Notes: generated by a model not told the origin, from the sequence alone. Positions 34,324 to 44,060 are shown, counted from the stretch's first letter. The stretch: DNA of 64,000 nucleotides from an uncultured Cocleimonas sp. (GCF_947495625.1 NZ_CANLZW010000010.1:1-64000); one strand, 5' to 3'. Translations and numbers: made by a program.

Positions 34324-34752
34324 TCATTTTGCGGTTTTAATAATAGGCTCAATATCGACTGGACAATTAAGAGCCCGCGCAACCATGCAAAGATCGTGAG
34401 CCTTGTGTATGATTTTTTCTGCTGTATTTTCTTTACCGGACTCAACGGTTAATACAGGACGTATTACGATTCGTTTAAAACGATATCCAGTAGTGTCTTC
34501 TTTCAATAACTCCCCTTCGGCAGTGGATTGGTAAGCTTTCACTTCTAATCTGGATTTCTGGGAAATCAGCAGAACATAGTTTGCAAGGCAGGCTTCAGCG
34601 GCGACAACCAGAATATGTTCCGGACAGTAACGATCCGCATTGTGTGGAGAACCGATGGGGAGTACTGGTAGTTCTCCAATGTGAATCTCTCCTTTTTCTC
34701 CATCACCTGTCCACTCATAGGCTGTTTGATAATTTAATGGTATGTCACTCAT
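34324..34752 (-). CDS. OsmC-family protein
   Basis: A 142-residue cytoplasmic OsmC/Ohr-type protein. The two redox cysteines are in place: AAEACLANYVLLIS near residue 52 and ALNCPVDIEPI near 133. Family members reduce organic or lipid hydroperoxides. The next gene (34934-36226) encodes an exported tandem version of the same fold. Together they suggest paired cytoplasmic and periplasmic peroxide handling. Confidence 0.82.
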   Translation of the reverse strand: MSDIPLNYQTAYEWTGDGEKGEIHIGELPVLPIGSPHNADRYCPEHILVVAAEACLANYVLLISQKSRLEVKAYQSTAEGELLKEDTTGYRFKRIVIRPVLTVESGKENTAEKIIHKAHDLCMVARALNCPVDIEPIIKTAK

Positions 34753-34933
34753 AGCTTGTTGCTCCTATAAAATTATTGGGTCAATCAAAAGTCTGCACTA
34801 CTAGCAAGTATGTGAGCAGACATGCTGTTATTGACCGAGATGTCTACTTCTGTAATTTAGACGCTATTCATTTTCTGGCTAAAAGCAATGTTTAGCTAAA
34901 ACAATGAATAGCGTATACCTTTCTATGGAAACG

Positions 34934-36226
34934 TTATTTGATGATTTTTCCATTCAGATAAACATTGGTTTCCATTTCAGTTTCATTTTGAATCCCTTCT
35001 CCTGCAAAACACATGCGAAGAGATTGTTTGGCATAATCATTTACCGCTTCTTCTGCAGCGTCGCTGGTGACTATGACTCTGGTAATTACATCATCCAGAT
35101 GTCCCGTCATTGTGGGTGTCATGAAGTTATCTTGCTGATAATTAAATTGGTGTTCAACGCGATAATTTTTAATCTCGACGCCTTGTTTCTGGAAGAGCAG
35201 TTTGTTTATCGCAAGTTGACTCATCAAACAAAAGGATGTGCCTACGGTGAAATAGTCTCTTGAGGTAGGCGCTTTATCCATGCCTGAATATCCACGGCTG
35301 TCATCAGCATAAAGCTCCCAGGTTTGATAATTTTGGGTTAATGATTTCGCTCTGATCTTGTGCATATAGGGTCTGCCTGCATCATTCGCAGATTCGGCAA
35401 TGGCAATTTCTGGGAATATCATAGGGTTCGGCATATTCATCATGCCAAAAGCAAGATCTTCTTCAACTTCCATGGTTTCAAACTTTAAATCAGGTGTGAC
35501 ATTGGTGAGGGTAAAACCATTGTCGATAGAAATAGGGGATTCTACTTTTCCGCCATGAACTGTCATTCCTGACCAATTATCTGAATTGATGACTATTGCT
35601 GCATCGATAGTGGTTTTGTTTGCGAGTCCTTCACCTACAGCCCAAGCTTTAAGAGCCATTTCTTTTAATGCTGTTATTTTTTCGGGTGGCTCATTACTTT
35701 TAATGAGAATATTAGAGATGACTTTATCCGTGTAGCCAGACCATTTTTTTGTCATGGGATCGTCGAATCTAAAAAATATTTTTGATTCTATTTTCACATC
35801 CTCAACATCAAGACCTAATATTTTTATGCTTCTTTCAACTTGTGTTAATAAGCTTGAGGCTGAACCAGCCGCAAAATAGGTTAAAGGGTTTGGCGCAGTT
35901 TGGTCATGATCAGCTCCTCCCTCATCACTGACAAGTTCCCATGCACTGAATTGATCTTCACCTACAGGCTTCACTATTCCTTTTTTGAGAAAATGAGCCT
36001 CTTTATTTAATATATTTTGAGTGGTGGTAACAATATTTTCGGTAACTGCACCATTTGCTGGTATGGCTTTAGTAGGAGTAAATGTTATGGGACGCGTATA
36101 GTCACTTAATCGTGTTGCGATTTTATACGTTTTTGAATTCTGCTTTGCATCAGTATCTGCATACGCTACGTTTCCTGATACAAGAAGTGTTACTAGTATT
36201 GATAGTGTACTTAATTGAGTGTTCAT
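34934..36226 (-). CDS. Exported tandem OsmC-like protein
   Basis: About 430 residues from ATG 36226 (AAAGG eight bases upstream); a GTG three codons earlier is less likely. A signal peptide ends SGNVAYA. Two OsmC-like halves follow. The first has NPLTYFAAGSASSLLTQVER and LKAWAVGEGLANKT, the second SRDYFTVGTSFCLMSQLAIN and SLRMCFAGEGIQNET. Only the second half keeps both cysteines; the matching places in the first are Ser and Trp/Ala. Thus one half seems catalytic and the other structural. A truncated relative lies at 11654-11893. Confidence 0.72.
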   Translation of the reverse strand: MNTQLSTLSILVTLLVSGNVAYADTDAKQNSKTYKIATRLSDYTRPITFTPTKAIPANGAVTENIVTTTQNILNKEAHFLKKGIVKPVGEDQFSAWELVSDEGGADHDQTAPNPLTYFAAGSASSLLTQVERSIKILGLDVEDVKIESKIFFRFDDPMTKKWSGYTDKVISNILIKSNEPPEKITALKEMALKAWAVGEGLANKTTIDAAIVINSDNWSGMTVHGGKVESPISIDNGFTLTNVTPDLKFETMEVEEDLAFGMMNMPNPMIFPEIAIAESANDAGRPYMHKIRAKSLTQNYQTWELYADDSRGYSGMDKAPTSRDYFTVGTSFCLMSQLAINKLLFQKQGVEIKNYRVEHQFNYQQDNFMTPTMTGHLDDVITRVIVTSDAAEEAVNDYAKQSLRMCFAGEGIQNETEMETNVYLNGKIIK

Positions 36227-36380
36227 TATTTTCACCTTTGAATGCTAATGGTTAATTCACGCTATAGGTACATGATGAAAGTAATGTAGGGGTTTATATA
36301 GAGACCGAACACGGTAGTTCTGGTACTTTTCGCGGATCAGCAGTTTGAATAATGAGATCCTTGACTTAAGTCAGTAGGTC

Positions 36381-37316
36381 TTACCTAGAGTTAATCTGGT
36401 ATTTTTCTCGTGTGTTCTGACGGAAGGTTGCAGGACTAATGCCGGTTTCACGTTTGAAAAACCGTCCAAAATAGGAAGAGTCTTCAAAGTTTAGGCGATA
36501 ACCGATTTCGGCGATGGTTTCATTGCTTTGAACAAGTAAACGTTTAGCTTCCACTGCAAGTTTTTGACGAATGATAGTTCCCGGGGATTGCCCCGTAACT
36601 TCTTTGACAGTATCGGTGAGATGGCTGGTACTAATCCCGATTCTGTTGGCATAGTATTTCACAGAATGTTCAGAAATAAAGTGTTCGGATACCAGTTGTG
36701 AAAATTGACGTACGATAGGCGATGTTGTCTGAGTGTGTCCTTCTGGGTGATTTGCATCATACAAGCGTTGAAGTTGTGTGAGTAGTATGTGTAAATAAGC
36801 ACGCAATACTGAAAGACTTCGCTCAGTCCCATTGTGGAACTCTTGTTCAATTCCATCCAGTAATCCATTTACCATCGAAGATGCTTTCTTATCAATAGAA
36901 AGGTAGGGAGCTTGACCCACATCGTGGAAAAATGAGAAATCATGCGCCCTAATAATATTCGAAGAAGGAATGCCTAAAAATTCTTCAGTAAAAAGTAGGG
37001 CATTTCCCTTTAGTGGTTTACTCAATTGCCAAAAATGAATCTGGTCTTTGGAGAGAAAATAAAACGTATTCGGCTTAACGGGATAGGGTTCGAAATCAAT
37101 GATATGGGTTCCTTCACCTTCACTAATATACAGAACTTCATAACAATCATGACGATGAGGGTAATCTGCCTGAGCAGACTCATTCATAGCCCCAAAACTT
37201 GTCATTACGAACGGGAATTCAGGATCAAGGGATTCGAACTGTTTTCCTTGAGAACTCTGAACGTTATCGACAGTGTCTTTAAAAGAATGTAATGGAATGT
37301 CTTTATTCTTTTTCAT
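36381..37316 (-). CDS. AraC-family regulator with cupin sensor domain
   Basis: A 311-residue protein. The N-terminal cupin (residues 40-140: YPHRHDCYEVLYISEGEGTH and KPNTFYFLSKDQIHFWQL) precedes a C-terminal AraC DNA-binding domain with both helix-turn-helix units (YYANRIGISTSHLTDTVKEV and IAEIGYRLNFEDSSYFGRFF). AraC proteins of this form sense small carbon compounds. It could regulate the hydrolase and oxygenase genes to its right or the OsmC genes to its left. Confidence 0.85.
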   Translation of the reverse strand: MKKNKDIPLHSFKDTVDNVQSSQGKQFESLDPEFPFVMTSFGAMNESAQADYPHRHDCYEVLYISEGEGTHIIDFEPYPVKPNTFYFLSKDQIHFWQLSKPLKGNALLFTEEFLGIPSSNIIRAHDFSFFHDVGQAPYLSIDKKASSMVNGLLDGIEQEFHNGTERSLSVLRAYLHILLTQLQRLYDANHPEGHTQTTSPIVRQFSQLVSEHFISEHSVKYYANRIGISTSHLTDTVKEVTGQSPGTIIRQKLAVEAKRLLVQSNETIAEIGYRLNFEDSSYFGRFFKRETGISPATFRQNTREKYQINSR

Positions 37317-37382
37317 GGTTAGCTATAAAATAACACATCGCGAAGCATAAGTTCTTTTGGTCATTTCAAACATAGAAATAAG

Positions 37383-37409
37383 AAAATCGCTTAAAAGTAG
37401 GGGGGTGAC
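37383..37409 (+). repeat. Dispersed GTAGGGGGGTGAC-family repeat, copy 16
   Basis: Perfect core. Read from the hydrolase gene, the C-rich strand begins 2 bases after the stop codon. Confidence 0.92.
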
Positions 37410-37410
37410 T

Positions 37411-38307
37411 TTATTTCAGAAGTTTATCTCCCAAAAAGTCCAATATAGCAGGAGCAACTTCCACTTCACTTAGCAATGGAGCATGTCCTACATTGAGTAT
37501 TTCCAATACCTCAAGATCTGGTTTCATCTGTTGCATTCTTTGTACGCATTCAATATCAATAATATCTGAAAGCTCGCCACGAATAAGCAGCATCGGTTTA
37601 TCCAGAATCTGTTCATAGACTGGCCAGAGATCGGGTGCAGCACTCTTTGTTGCATCGCTTTGATCTTCATCTGTAGCGGCTAAAAGTATCGCAATATTAG
37701 GATCATATAAGAGTACAGGACGTCCACTGTCATCTTCGCGGTATAAGCGTTTGGCAAACTTGAACCAGTCGTCTTCGGTGGCATCAGGAAACGCTACGCC
37801 ATTAATTTCAGCGGTTCGTTTAAGCGCTTCATCCCAGTTCGTGACAGGTGCAGATTTACCGACATACTTCTTTAAGCGATTGAGTCCTTTCTCTGCAATC
37901 TCAGGGCCAACGTCATTGATGATCATCGCATTTATCATGTCTGGCTTCATCGCCGCCATCATCATCGCCATGATTCCTCCCATTGATGTTCCGAATAAAA
38001 TCACGGATGAAAGTTTTAACTTTGCCAATAATTGGAACATGTCCTGAACGTAAACCAAGGGATTGTAGTTACTCGGGTCAGGGTCGTAGTCAGACAAGCC
38101 ACGTCCTCTTTGATCAACCACAATTAAGCGATAATCATCAGCGAGTTCATTGCAAATATCTTCAAAATCAGCCGAGTTTCTGGTGAGTCCATGCATGCAG
38201 AGAATGGTTTTTGCGTTTGGGTTTTTATCAAGCGCAGTGGAATAATCGCGTGCATATAAACGCAAACCGTCTTCACTGGTGTACCAGATATCTTTGTATG
38301 TAGTCAT
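37411..38307 (-). CDS. Alpha/beta hydrolase
   Basis: A 298-residue cytoplasmic alpha/beta-hydrolase-fold enzyme. Oxyanion region CMHGLTRNSADF near residue 38, nucleophile Ser108 in FGTSMGGIM, acid Asp in RGELSDIID near 245 and His in NVGHAPLLS near 273 complete the triad. The DYSTALDKN and DQRGRGLSDYDPDPSNYNP parts resemble esterases and C-C hydrolases. Substrate unknown; the neighbouring oxygenase genes suggest breakdown of an ester, acyl or ring-cleavage intermediate. Confidence 0.85.
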   Translation of the reverse strand: MTTYKDIWYTSEDGLRLYARDYSTALDKNPNAKTILCMHGLTRNSADFEDICNELADDYRLIVVDQRGRGLSDYDPDPSNYNPLVYVQDMFQLLAKLKLSSVILFGTSMGGIMAMMMAAMKPDMINAMIINDVGPEIAEKGLNRLKKYVGKSAPVTNWDEALKRTAEINGVAFPDATEDDWFKFAKRLYREDDSGRPVLLYDPNIAILLAATDEDQSDATKSAAPDLWPVYEQILDKPMLLIRGELSDIIDIECVQRMQQMKPDLEVLEILNVGHAPLLSEVEVAPAILDFLGDKLLK

Positions 38308-38346
38308 AATGTTGTTTTTAATAGATAGATAAACTATTACCCGATG

Positions 38347-38374
38347 AAAAAAGTGCCCATAAGTAGGGGGGTGA
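38347..38374 (+). repeat. Dispersed GTAGGGGGGTGAC-family repeat, copy 17
   Basis: AAAAAAGTGCCCATAAGTAG then G5 and TGAG. Read from the reductase gene, the C-rich strand lies about 80 bp after its stop. Confidence 0.9.
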
Positions 38375-38454
38375 GTTTACAAGAAATACTTGTCAAGATG
38401 TAAGCAGACTCAATTATGGTGCACCGCTCTAGGCTTATGGTAAGCCACAGAAAT

Positions 38455-39405
38455 CTATAAATCCAAAACAATCATCCCAGATTTGGCACGCGACACACAC
38501 ACGCACATATATTCATTGCTGGTTTTTTCTTCATCCGAGAGTATTTCATCGCGGTGGTCGATATCGCCTTCAAGTACATCGGTGATACATGTTCCGCAAA
38601 CACCTGAAGTGCAGGCTGATGGGATATCGATACCGTCGTCTGTAAGCACGCCTAATATGGAATCATCTGCGCTTATCTCATAAATGACTCCGGTTGAATT
38701 AATCTTTACTTGGAAGCTGGTGCTTTCCAGTTCTTGTTTATCGCTAGAGGCGCTGAATTTTTCATAATGAAGTTCATGTTCTTTAGCTTGCTCTTGATTC
38801 GCTTTCATTAACGCATTGAGCATTGGCTCTGGGCCACAGGCATAGATTAGGCTGTCTTTTGGGGATTCATTAAGGAGCTGTTTAAAGTTGATATAGCCGC
38901 TCTCTTCGTCTGTATGCAGATGATAATTGTCACCCAGATTCAGTGCATCTAAATGTGCAGCAAAGGCGGCTAATTTTCTATTTTGAACAAGGTAATAAAC
39001 ATCAAAACTCGCCCCGTGTTTTTGTAATGCATTCACCATTGAAAAGATAGGTGTCACACCAATGCCACCTGCCACTAATGTGTAATGGGGTGCATTAGGA
39101 ATCAGTTTGAAGTGATTTCTCGGGCCATCAAGTTCTACCTTCTGACCTTCTTTAAGTTGATGCATGGCTTTTGATCCGCCTGCACCATCATCTTCCCGTT
39201 TTACTGCTACAGAAACACGTTTATGATCTTCCGACCAATTCCATAGAGAGTATTGTTTGATTAAGTCGTTTTCTAAATAAACGTCTAAATGCGCGCCAGG
39301 TTCTACCGATTCAAATATACCTTGGTCGATCTTAAATTCGAAACTTGAGGTATCGTCACTGAGCTTTTCTATTTTTAAGACAGTACACGTTTTTTTAGAT
39401 GACAT
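38455..39405 (-). CDS. Oxygenase reductase (FMN/NAD plus plant-type [2Fe-2S] ferredoxin)
   Basis: A 316-residue reductase from ATG 39405 (GAGGA five bases before; a start at 39432 has no such site). The N-terminal flavin domain has QYSLWNWSED, the NAD domain VAGGIGVTPIFSMV and YACGPEPMLNALM, and the C-terminal ferredoxin CTSGVCGTC with a later Cys in NEYMCVCVSRA. This is the VanB/phthalate-reductase-like class that feeds electrons to Rieske oxygenases. The Rieske subunit is at 40696-41910, divergently oriented, with LysR between. Confidence 0.9.
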   Translation of the reverse strand: MSSKKTCTVLKIEKLSDDTSSFEFKIDQGIFESVEPGAHLDVYLENDLIKQYSLWNWSEDHKRVSVAVKREDDGAGGSKAMHQLKEGQKVELDGPRNHFKLIPNAPHYTLVAGGIGVTPIFSMVNALQKHGASFDVYYLVQNRKLAAFAAHLDALNLGDNYHLHTDEESGYINFKQLLNESPKDSLIYACGPEPMLNALMKANQEQAKEHELHYEKFSASSDKQELESTSFQVKINSTGVIYEISADDSILGVLTDDGIDIPSACTSGVCGTCITDVLEGDIDHRDEILSDEEKTSNEYMCVCVSRAKSGMIVLDL

Positions 39406-39482
39406 GGTTATTCCTCGGTAAGACTGATGCAACTTTGCAAATTAACAGTAATTGTAATATTCAACAAGGTTAAAATAGATCT

Positions 39483-39512
39483 TATAGTTTAGATAGTTTC
39501 AACTAAACTATA
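39483..39512. promoter_or_regulatory. Perfect 10-bp inverted repeat, likely LysR operator
   Basis: TATAGTTTAG, 10 spacer bases, CTAAACTATA. The spacer itself starts ATAGTTT, giving a third half-site. It sits between the divergent reductase and LysR genes. Confidence 0.6.
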
Positions 39513-39586
39513 GCTACACATTAATATCTTCAACATTTTCAAAATCATCAAATACAAAACGTAACCTAGAATTAGAAAAACATATC

Positions 39587-40492
39587 ATGGCCAGACGACA
39601 CTATAAATTACCCTCACTTAATACTTTAGCTGCATTTGAAACCTCTGCACGTAATGGTAGTTTTAAGAATGCGGCTAGGGAATTGGGTGTTACACCTGGC
39701 GCAGTGAGCCATCAGATTAAAAGTTTGGAACAGGATCTTGGTGTGGTGTTATTTAATCGGCAGCATCGTGGTGTTGAAATTACCCGTGAAGGAAAAAAGC
39801 TGTTTTCAGTGTTACAGCAGTCTTTCATGGATATCTCCTCGACCTTAAACGATATAAGAAACGCCGATAAAAGACCGATAGTCACTATCTCTGCTACCAC
39901 GGCTTTCTCCTCATTGTGGTTGACTCCTAGGCTTACGCAATTTTGGAAAACTTCCGGTGATATTTCTGTTAACCAACACGTCAGTGATATCCAAAACCCA
40001 TTTGATGAGACACCTGATTTACGAATCGTTTATGGCTTTCGACAGAAGAATAACCCGAGCCTGTCTGCTGAGGTCTTATTCAGAGATGAGTTGATTCCAG
40101 TATGCAGCCCAGCCTTTCTGGAAGAACATAAAGATACAAGTATTGAAACATTAGCGACCCTGCCTTTGATTCATTTAAAAGCCCCGGATGATCGGTGGAC
40201 CACATGGTTTAGCTGGTTTGAGTCGATGGGATATACCGATAAAATCTCAAATACCATTGAGATGAATAATTATATGATTGCCCTGCAAACGGCGAGTGAA
40301 GATGCGGGTGTGGTGCTTGGTTGGAAGAACCTATTAGCTCCTATGTTAAACAGAGGAACGCTTGTTCCTTTTGGTGATCATTGCATTCCCGCACCTATGG
40401 ACTTTTACCTTGTATCTGCACGCGTAGATAGGCTCGATGAGAATGTGCTCCATGTTCGAGAATGCTTATTAGAAAATAACATTCAAAAATAA
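39587..40492 (+). CDS. LysR-family regulator (GcvA-like)
   Basis: A 301-residue LysR protein opening with KLPSLNTLAAFETSARNGSF and GVTPGAVSHQIKSLEQDLGV, the GcvA-type helix-turn-helix. The effector domain has SSLWLTPRLTQFW and LIPVCSPAFLEE. It lies between the divergent reductase and the Rieske oxygenase genes and probably controls both; a perfect 10-bp palindrome lies 75 bp upstream of its start. Confidence 0.85.
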   Translation: MARRHYKLPSLNTLAAFETSARNGSFKNAARELGVTPGAVSHQIKSLEQDLGVVLFNRQHRGVEITREGKKLFSVLQQSFMDISSTLNDIRNADKRPIVTISATTAFSSLWLTPRLTQFWKTSGDISVNQHVSDIQNPFDETPDLRIVYGFRQKNNPSLSAEVLFRDELIPVCSPAFLEEHKDTSIETLATLPLIHLKAPDDRWTTWFSWFESMGYTDKISNTIEMNNYMIALQTASEDAGVVLGWKNLLAPMLNRGTLVPFGDHCIPAPMDFYLVSARVDRLDENVLHVRECLLENNIQK

Positions 40493-40695
40493 AATGGACT
40501 TAGTCGTCTTTTTGCGAGTTTCTAATATTTATTAGGTGGTCTGAGTTGAATTCAACTCAACTAAAATTGAAATTTTTTACATTGATGAATACAAGATTTC
40601 GGGAGTAAGCTGGTCGGATATGCTCGTTACAGTCTCGTTAAATTTTCGTTACGTTATCGAGATATTCTAGAAATATGTTCTATAGGTAAAATTCT

Positions 40696-41910
40696 ATGTC
40701 TAATTCAACTACTCACGCAGTCGCTTTCATTAAAAAAGCATCTTTAACCAATATTGATGATGTTCTTAAACCAATTGAAGAAGCGCGAGGATTACCTAAC
40801 GAACATTACACGTCTAATGAAGTGTATGAAGAAGAAAAACAACAATTAATCTTTAACAACTGGGCAGGACTGGATGTCGGAAATAGCATTCCAAATGCCG
40901 GTGATGCAAAGCCAGTAGACTTCTTTGGTATGCCGTTATTAATCATTCGTGATCGCGATGGTTCAATTGGCGTGTTCCAGAATACGTGTCGACATCGCGG
41001 TATGATTCTAGTCAAAGAGCCTACTAAAATTCGCGGTGTAATCAGTTGTCCTTACCATGGTTGGTGTTACGGCACTAAAGGTGATTTGCGCGCGACACCC
41101 CATGTCGGTGGAGTGGGCGAAAATACCCACGAGAGCATTAAAAATGAAGATCTCGGTCTATTTGCGATTCGTTCACATGTGTGGAAAGACATCATCTTTG
41201 TAAATGTCTCAGGTGATGCACCAGAATTTGAAGAGTATGCAGGTGATCTACTAGAGCGCTGGAAAGAGTTTGATCAGCCAATCTATCATGGTGGTGATAC
41301 ATCATCTTTTACAATGGAGCTTAAATGCAATTGGAAGCTCGCTGTTGAAAATTACAGCGAGTCTTATCATCTGCCATTTATACATCCAGATTTAAACAGC
41401 TATTCACGCATCGAAGACCATTACAATATCGATGAAGCTGAAGGCTATAGTGGTCAAGGGACAACGGTTTATCAAAGGTTAAAAAGTGATGATGGTAAGA
41501 CGTTGCCTGAATTCAGCGACCTAAGCAGTAAATGGGATGAAGGCGCGGAGTATGTTACTTTGTTCCCTAATGTGATTTTGGGTATCCATCGCGATCACTT
41601 CTTTACTATGTTATTACAGCCATTAGGGCCTCAAGTAACGGTAGAATATACACACCTTTACTACCCAAGTGATCCTAAAGATATGCCAGAGAATGATACT
41701 ATTTTCGAGCGTAATGCAGGGCTTTGGAAGCAAGTATTCAGCGAAGACATTCAAGTAGTTGAAGGAATGCAAGAAAGCCGTCATGGACAGTTTTTCGATG
41801 GTGGAAAATTCTCCCCCGCGCATGATGGGCCAACACACCGCTTTCATACCTGGGTGGCGAAAACATTAAAAGCAAGTCGAGAACAAGAAGTGGCAGTAGC
41901 CGGAGTTTAG
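40696..41910 (+). CDS. Rieske non-haem iron oxygenase, large subunit
   Basis: A 404-residue enzyme. The Rieske [2Fe-2S] site is Cys98-Arg-His100 and Cys118-Pro-Tyr-His121. The mononuclear iron motif is NYSESYHLPFIHPD with His225 and His230. The fold is that of GbcA, carnitine (CntA) and choline/stachydrine oxygenases that act on quaternary amines, and of aromatic-ring hydroxylases. The nearby aldehyde dehydrogenase and the methyl-group genes farther right favour a methylated amine or carnitine-like substrate, but this is inferred. Electrons come from the reductase at 38455-39405. Confidence 0.9.
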   Translation: MSNSTTHAVAFIKKASLTNIDDVLKPIEEARGLPNEHYTSNEVYEEEKQQLIFNNWAGLDVGNSIPNAGDAKPVDFFGMPLLIIRDRDGSIGVFQNTCRHRGMILVKEPTKIRGVISCPYHGWCYGTKGDLRATPHVGGVGENTHESIKNEDLGLFAIRSHVWKDIIFVNVSGDAPEFEEYAGDLLERWKEFDQPIYHGGDTSSFTMELKCNWKLAVENYSESYHLPFIHPDLNSYSRIEDHYNIDEAEGYSGQGTTVYQRLKSDDGKTLPEFSDLSSKWDEGAEYVTLFPNVILGIHRDHFFTMLLQPLGPQVTVEYTHLYYPSDPKDMPENDTIFERNAGLWKQVFSEDIQVVEGMQESRHGQFFDGGKFSPAHDGPTHRFHTWVAKTLKASREQEVAVAGV

Positions 41911-42016
41911 TCTTTATCTAATAGTGCTTTAGTAACGTTTTATAATGTTCTAATGAAGGTTTAATAAAGTTCCAATAAAGTCTTAAGAACAATTTAATAA
42001 AGGTTTAAAAACAGAA

Positions 42017-43486
42017 ATGACCCAAGCGACACCGCAAAAAATGACTGAGCTAACTGCTATCCAAACACACTGGAAAAATTACATCGGTGGTGCCTGGAAG
42101 GATTCTGAAACGTCATTAGAAGTCACTGACCCAGCAACGGGGAACGTATTTGCGACAGTTGCATGCGCAACCATTGATGATGTGAATAAAGCAGTAGATA
42201 TTGCCCGAGCGTGCGCAGATTCTGGTGAACTCACCAAAGACAGACCCGCAACAAGAGTGGCGCTACTATTACGTATTGCTGAAAATATTCGTGAGATCAC
42301 CGAAGAAGGCGCCAAGCTTCTCGTCAAAGAAAACGGTAAATCACTCGCCGATGCGAAAACCGAATTCGATACCGCTGCGCGATACTTTGAATATTACGCA
42401 GGTATGGCAGATAAGATCGAAGGCAAATCAATTCCCTTAGGCGATGATTACATCGATTACACCATTTACGAAGCTGTTGGAGTTTCCGCCCAAATCGTAC
42501 CATGGAATTTCCCCGTCGATATCTGTGCGCGTTCACTCGCACCCGCTTTAGCGGCAGGTAATGCAGTTATCGTTAAGTCACCAGAAATCACCCCATTAGC
42601 GATAACCATGCTTGCAACTGCTTGCCAACAAGCAGATTTACCAGATGGTGCGTTAAGTATCCTTTGTGGTGTCGGCTCCGAAGTTGGTGCAGCATTGGTA
42701 GCACACCCTAAGGTTGACCAAGTCGTATTCACCGGCTCAGTGCCAACAGGAAAACATATTCTAAAAGGTGCGGCTGATAATGCTACTCCTTGTATTATGG
42801 AACTTGGCGGAAAATCAGCAGCGGTAGTTTTCAACGATGCCGATAGAAAACAATTTATTGATAGCGTCGCCTGGGGGGTTTTCTTTAATGCAGGACAAGT
42901 CTGTTCTGCCATGTCGCGTATCTTAGTAGAGCGAGACATCTATGAAGAGCTGATTGAAGAAGTATCAGCACTCGCGCAATCGGTCAAACCAAACTCGGGT
43001 GAACAGGTAGAGCTCACACCCGTGATCTCAGAAGACCAACGCCAACAAATATTGGAAATGTGCGATACAGCAGTAGAGCAGGGCGCTCGACTCGTCACAG
43101 GCGGTAAAGCATTAGCCGATCGCGATGGTTTCTATATCGAGCCAACCGTATTTGCAGATGTTACACCCGATATGAATATCTTTCAGGAAGAAGTCTTCGG
43201 CCCAGTGATTGTTATCACTCCATTTGATAGTGAAGAACAAGCCTATGAGCTCGCCAACGCAACCGACTTTGGTTTGGTCGCAGGTGTTTTCACCAATAAT
43301 TTATCCAGAACCATGCGGGCTACTCGTGCGTTAAAAGCCGGTCAGGTATTTGTCAATGAATGGTATGCAGGTGGCATCGAAACTCCATTTGGTGGCGTAA
43401 AAATGTCAGGCTTTGGTCGTGAAAAAGGACAAGAAGCTTTGTATAGTTATGTGAATACTAAGAATGTAGCCATTCGCGTTAGTTAG
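42017..43486 (+). CDS. NAD(P)-dependent aldehyde dehydrogenase
   Basis: A 489-residue ALDH-superfamily enzyme. Catalytic Cys296 is in FFNAGQVCSAM, general base Glu262 in MELGGKSAAV; PWNFPVDICARSLAPALAAG and QEEVFGPVIVITPF are conserved. It lies 106 bp downstream of the oxygenase gene and probably oxidises the aldehyde released by it (for carnitine oxygenase this would be malic semialdehyde). Aldehyde identity not proven. Confidence 0.9.
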   Translation: MTQATPQKMTELTAIQTHWKNYIGGAWKDSETSLEVTDPATGNVFATVACATIDDVNKAVDIARACADSGELTKDRPATRVALLLRIAENIREITEEGAKLLVKENGKSLADAKTEFDTAARYFEYYAGMADKIEGKSIPLGDDYIDYTIYEAVGVSAQIVPWNFPVDICARSLAPALAAGNAVIVKSPEITPLAITMLATACQQADLPDGALSILCGVGSEVGAALVAHPKVDQVVFTGSVPTGKHILKGAADNATPCIMELGGKSAAVVFNDADRKQFIDSVAWGVFFNAGQVCSAMSRILVERDIYEELIEEVSALAQSVKPNSGEQVELTPVISEDQRQQILEMCDTAVEQGARLVTGGKALADRDGFYIEPTVFADVTPDMNIFQEEVFGPVIVITPFDSEEQAYELANATDFGLVAGVFTNNLSRTMRATRALKAGQVFVNEWYAGGIETPFGGVKMSGFGREKGQEALYSYVNTKNVAIRVS

Positions 43487-43950
43487 AAGGCTTTAAATTT
43501 CTTGTTGGATAACTTGTTCCATATCGGATTAGTCGCTCTACTGTACGAGTAGAGTGCATATAGCGAAGGCATTGAGATGAACCATCCAATGCCAATATTA
43601 AAATAATAATCCGAATCAGTCATGTCTGCTCTTAAATCTATATCAGTGATGTAGAAATAGAAGAAACCATAAAACACGCTTAATATTAAAACAGTAAACC
43701 AGAAATCAGGTTTATAAATTGGCTTAAAAAAAACAAAGCCATAGAGTCCTACCGTTGCAGCAATTAAATTAACAAGATCAAGAATTTCAGCGATGCCTGC
43801 TTTTGGTTCAAGGATTAACGAAGATGAGCTTAAAATGTAAAGTGAAGTAAAAACAAAGAAGTAGATCTTCCACCATATTGAACGCTTAAATTCATTGTCG
43901 TCTTTATTAAAAAGGTTCGATTCGGGTGGTTGAAAAGGGTTATCTTTCAT
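43483..43950 (-). CDS. Membrane hypothetical protein
   Basis: About 155 residues from ATG 43950 (MKDNPFQPPESN), chosen over a weaker start at 43983. A short polar N-terminus is followed by four hydrophobic segments (about residues 25-42, 55-72, 82-100 and 116-135). The NPFQPPES opening is common in small uncharacterised inner-membrane proteins. The stop overlaps the ALDH stop on the other strand by 4 bp. Confidence 0.65.
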   Translation of the reverse strand: MKDNPFQPPESNLFNKDDNEFKRSIWWKIYFFVFTSLYILSSSSLILEPKAGIAEILDLVNLIAATVGLYGFVFFKPIYKPDFWFTVLILSVFYGFFYFYITDIDLRADMTDSDYYFNIGIGWFISMPSLYALYSYSRATNPIWNKLSNKKFKAF

Positions 43951-44031
43951 TTGTTCGTCATGGATTATGTTTAAGTACTGCAAAGGTAATCGACTAAACC
44001 TCTTATTGATAGTCTTTTTCGAGTCTTAATA

Positions 44032-44060
44032 GTCACCCCCCACCTTTAAGGCATATTTTT
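44032..44060 (-). repeat. Dispersed GTAGGGGGGTGAC-family repeat, copy 18
   Basis: GTCACCCCCCACCTTTAAGG then T-rich, between two divergent genes. Confidence 0.85.
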
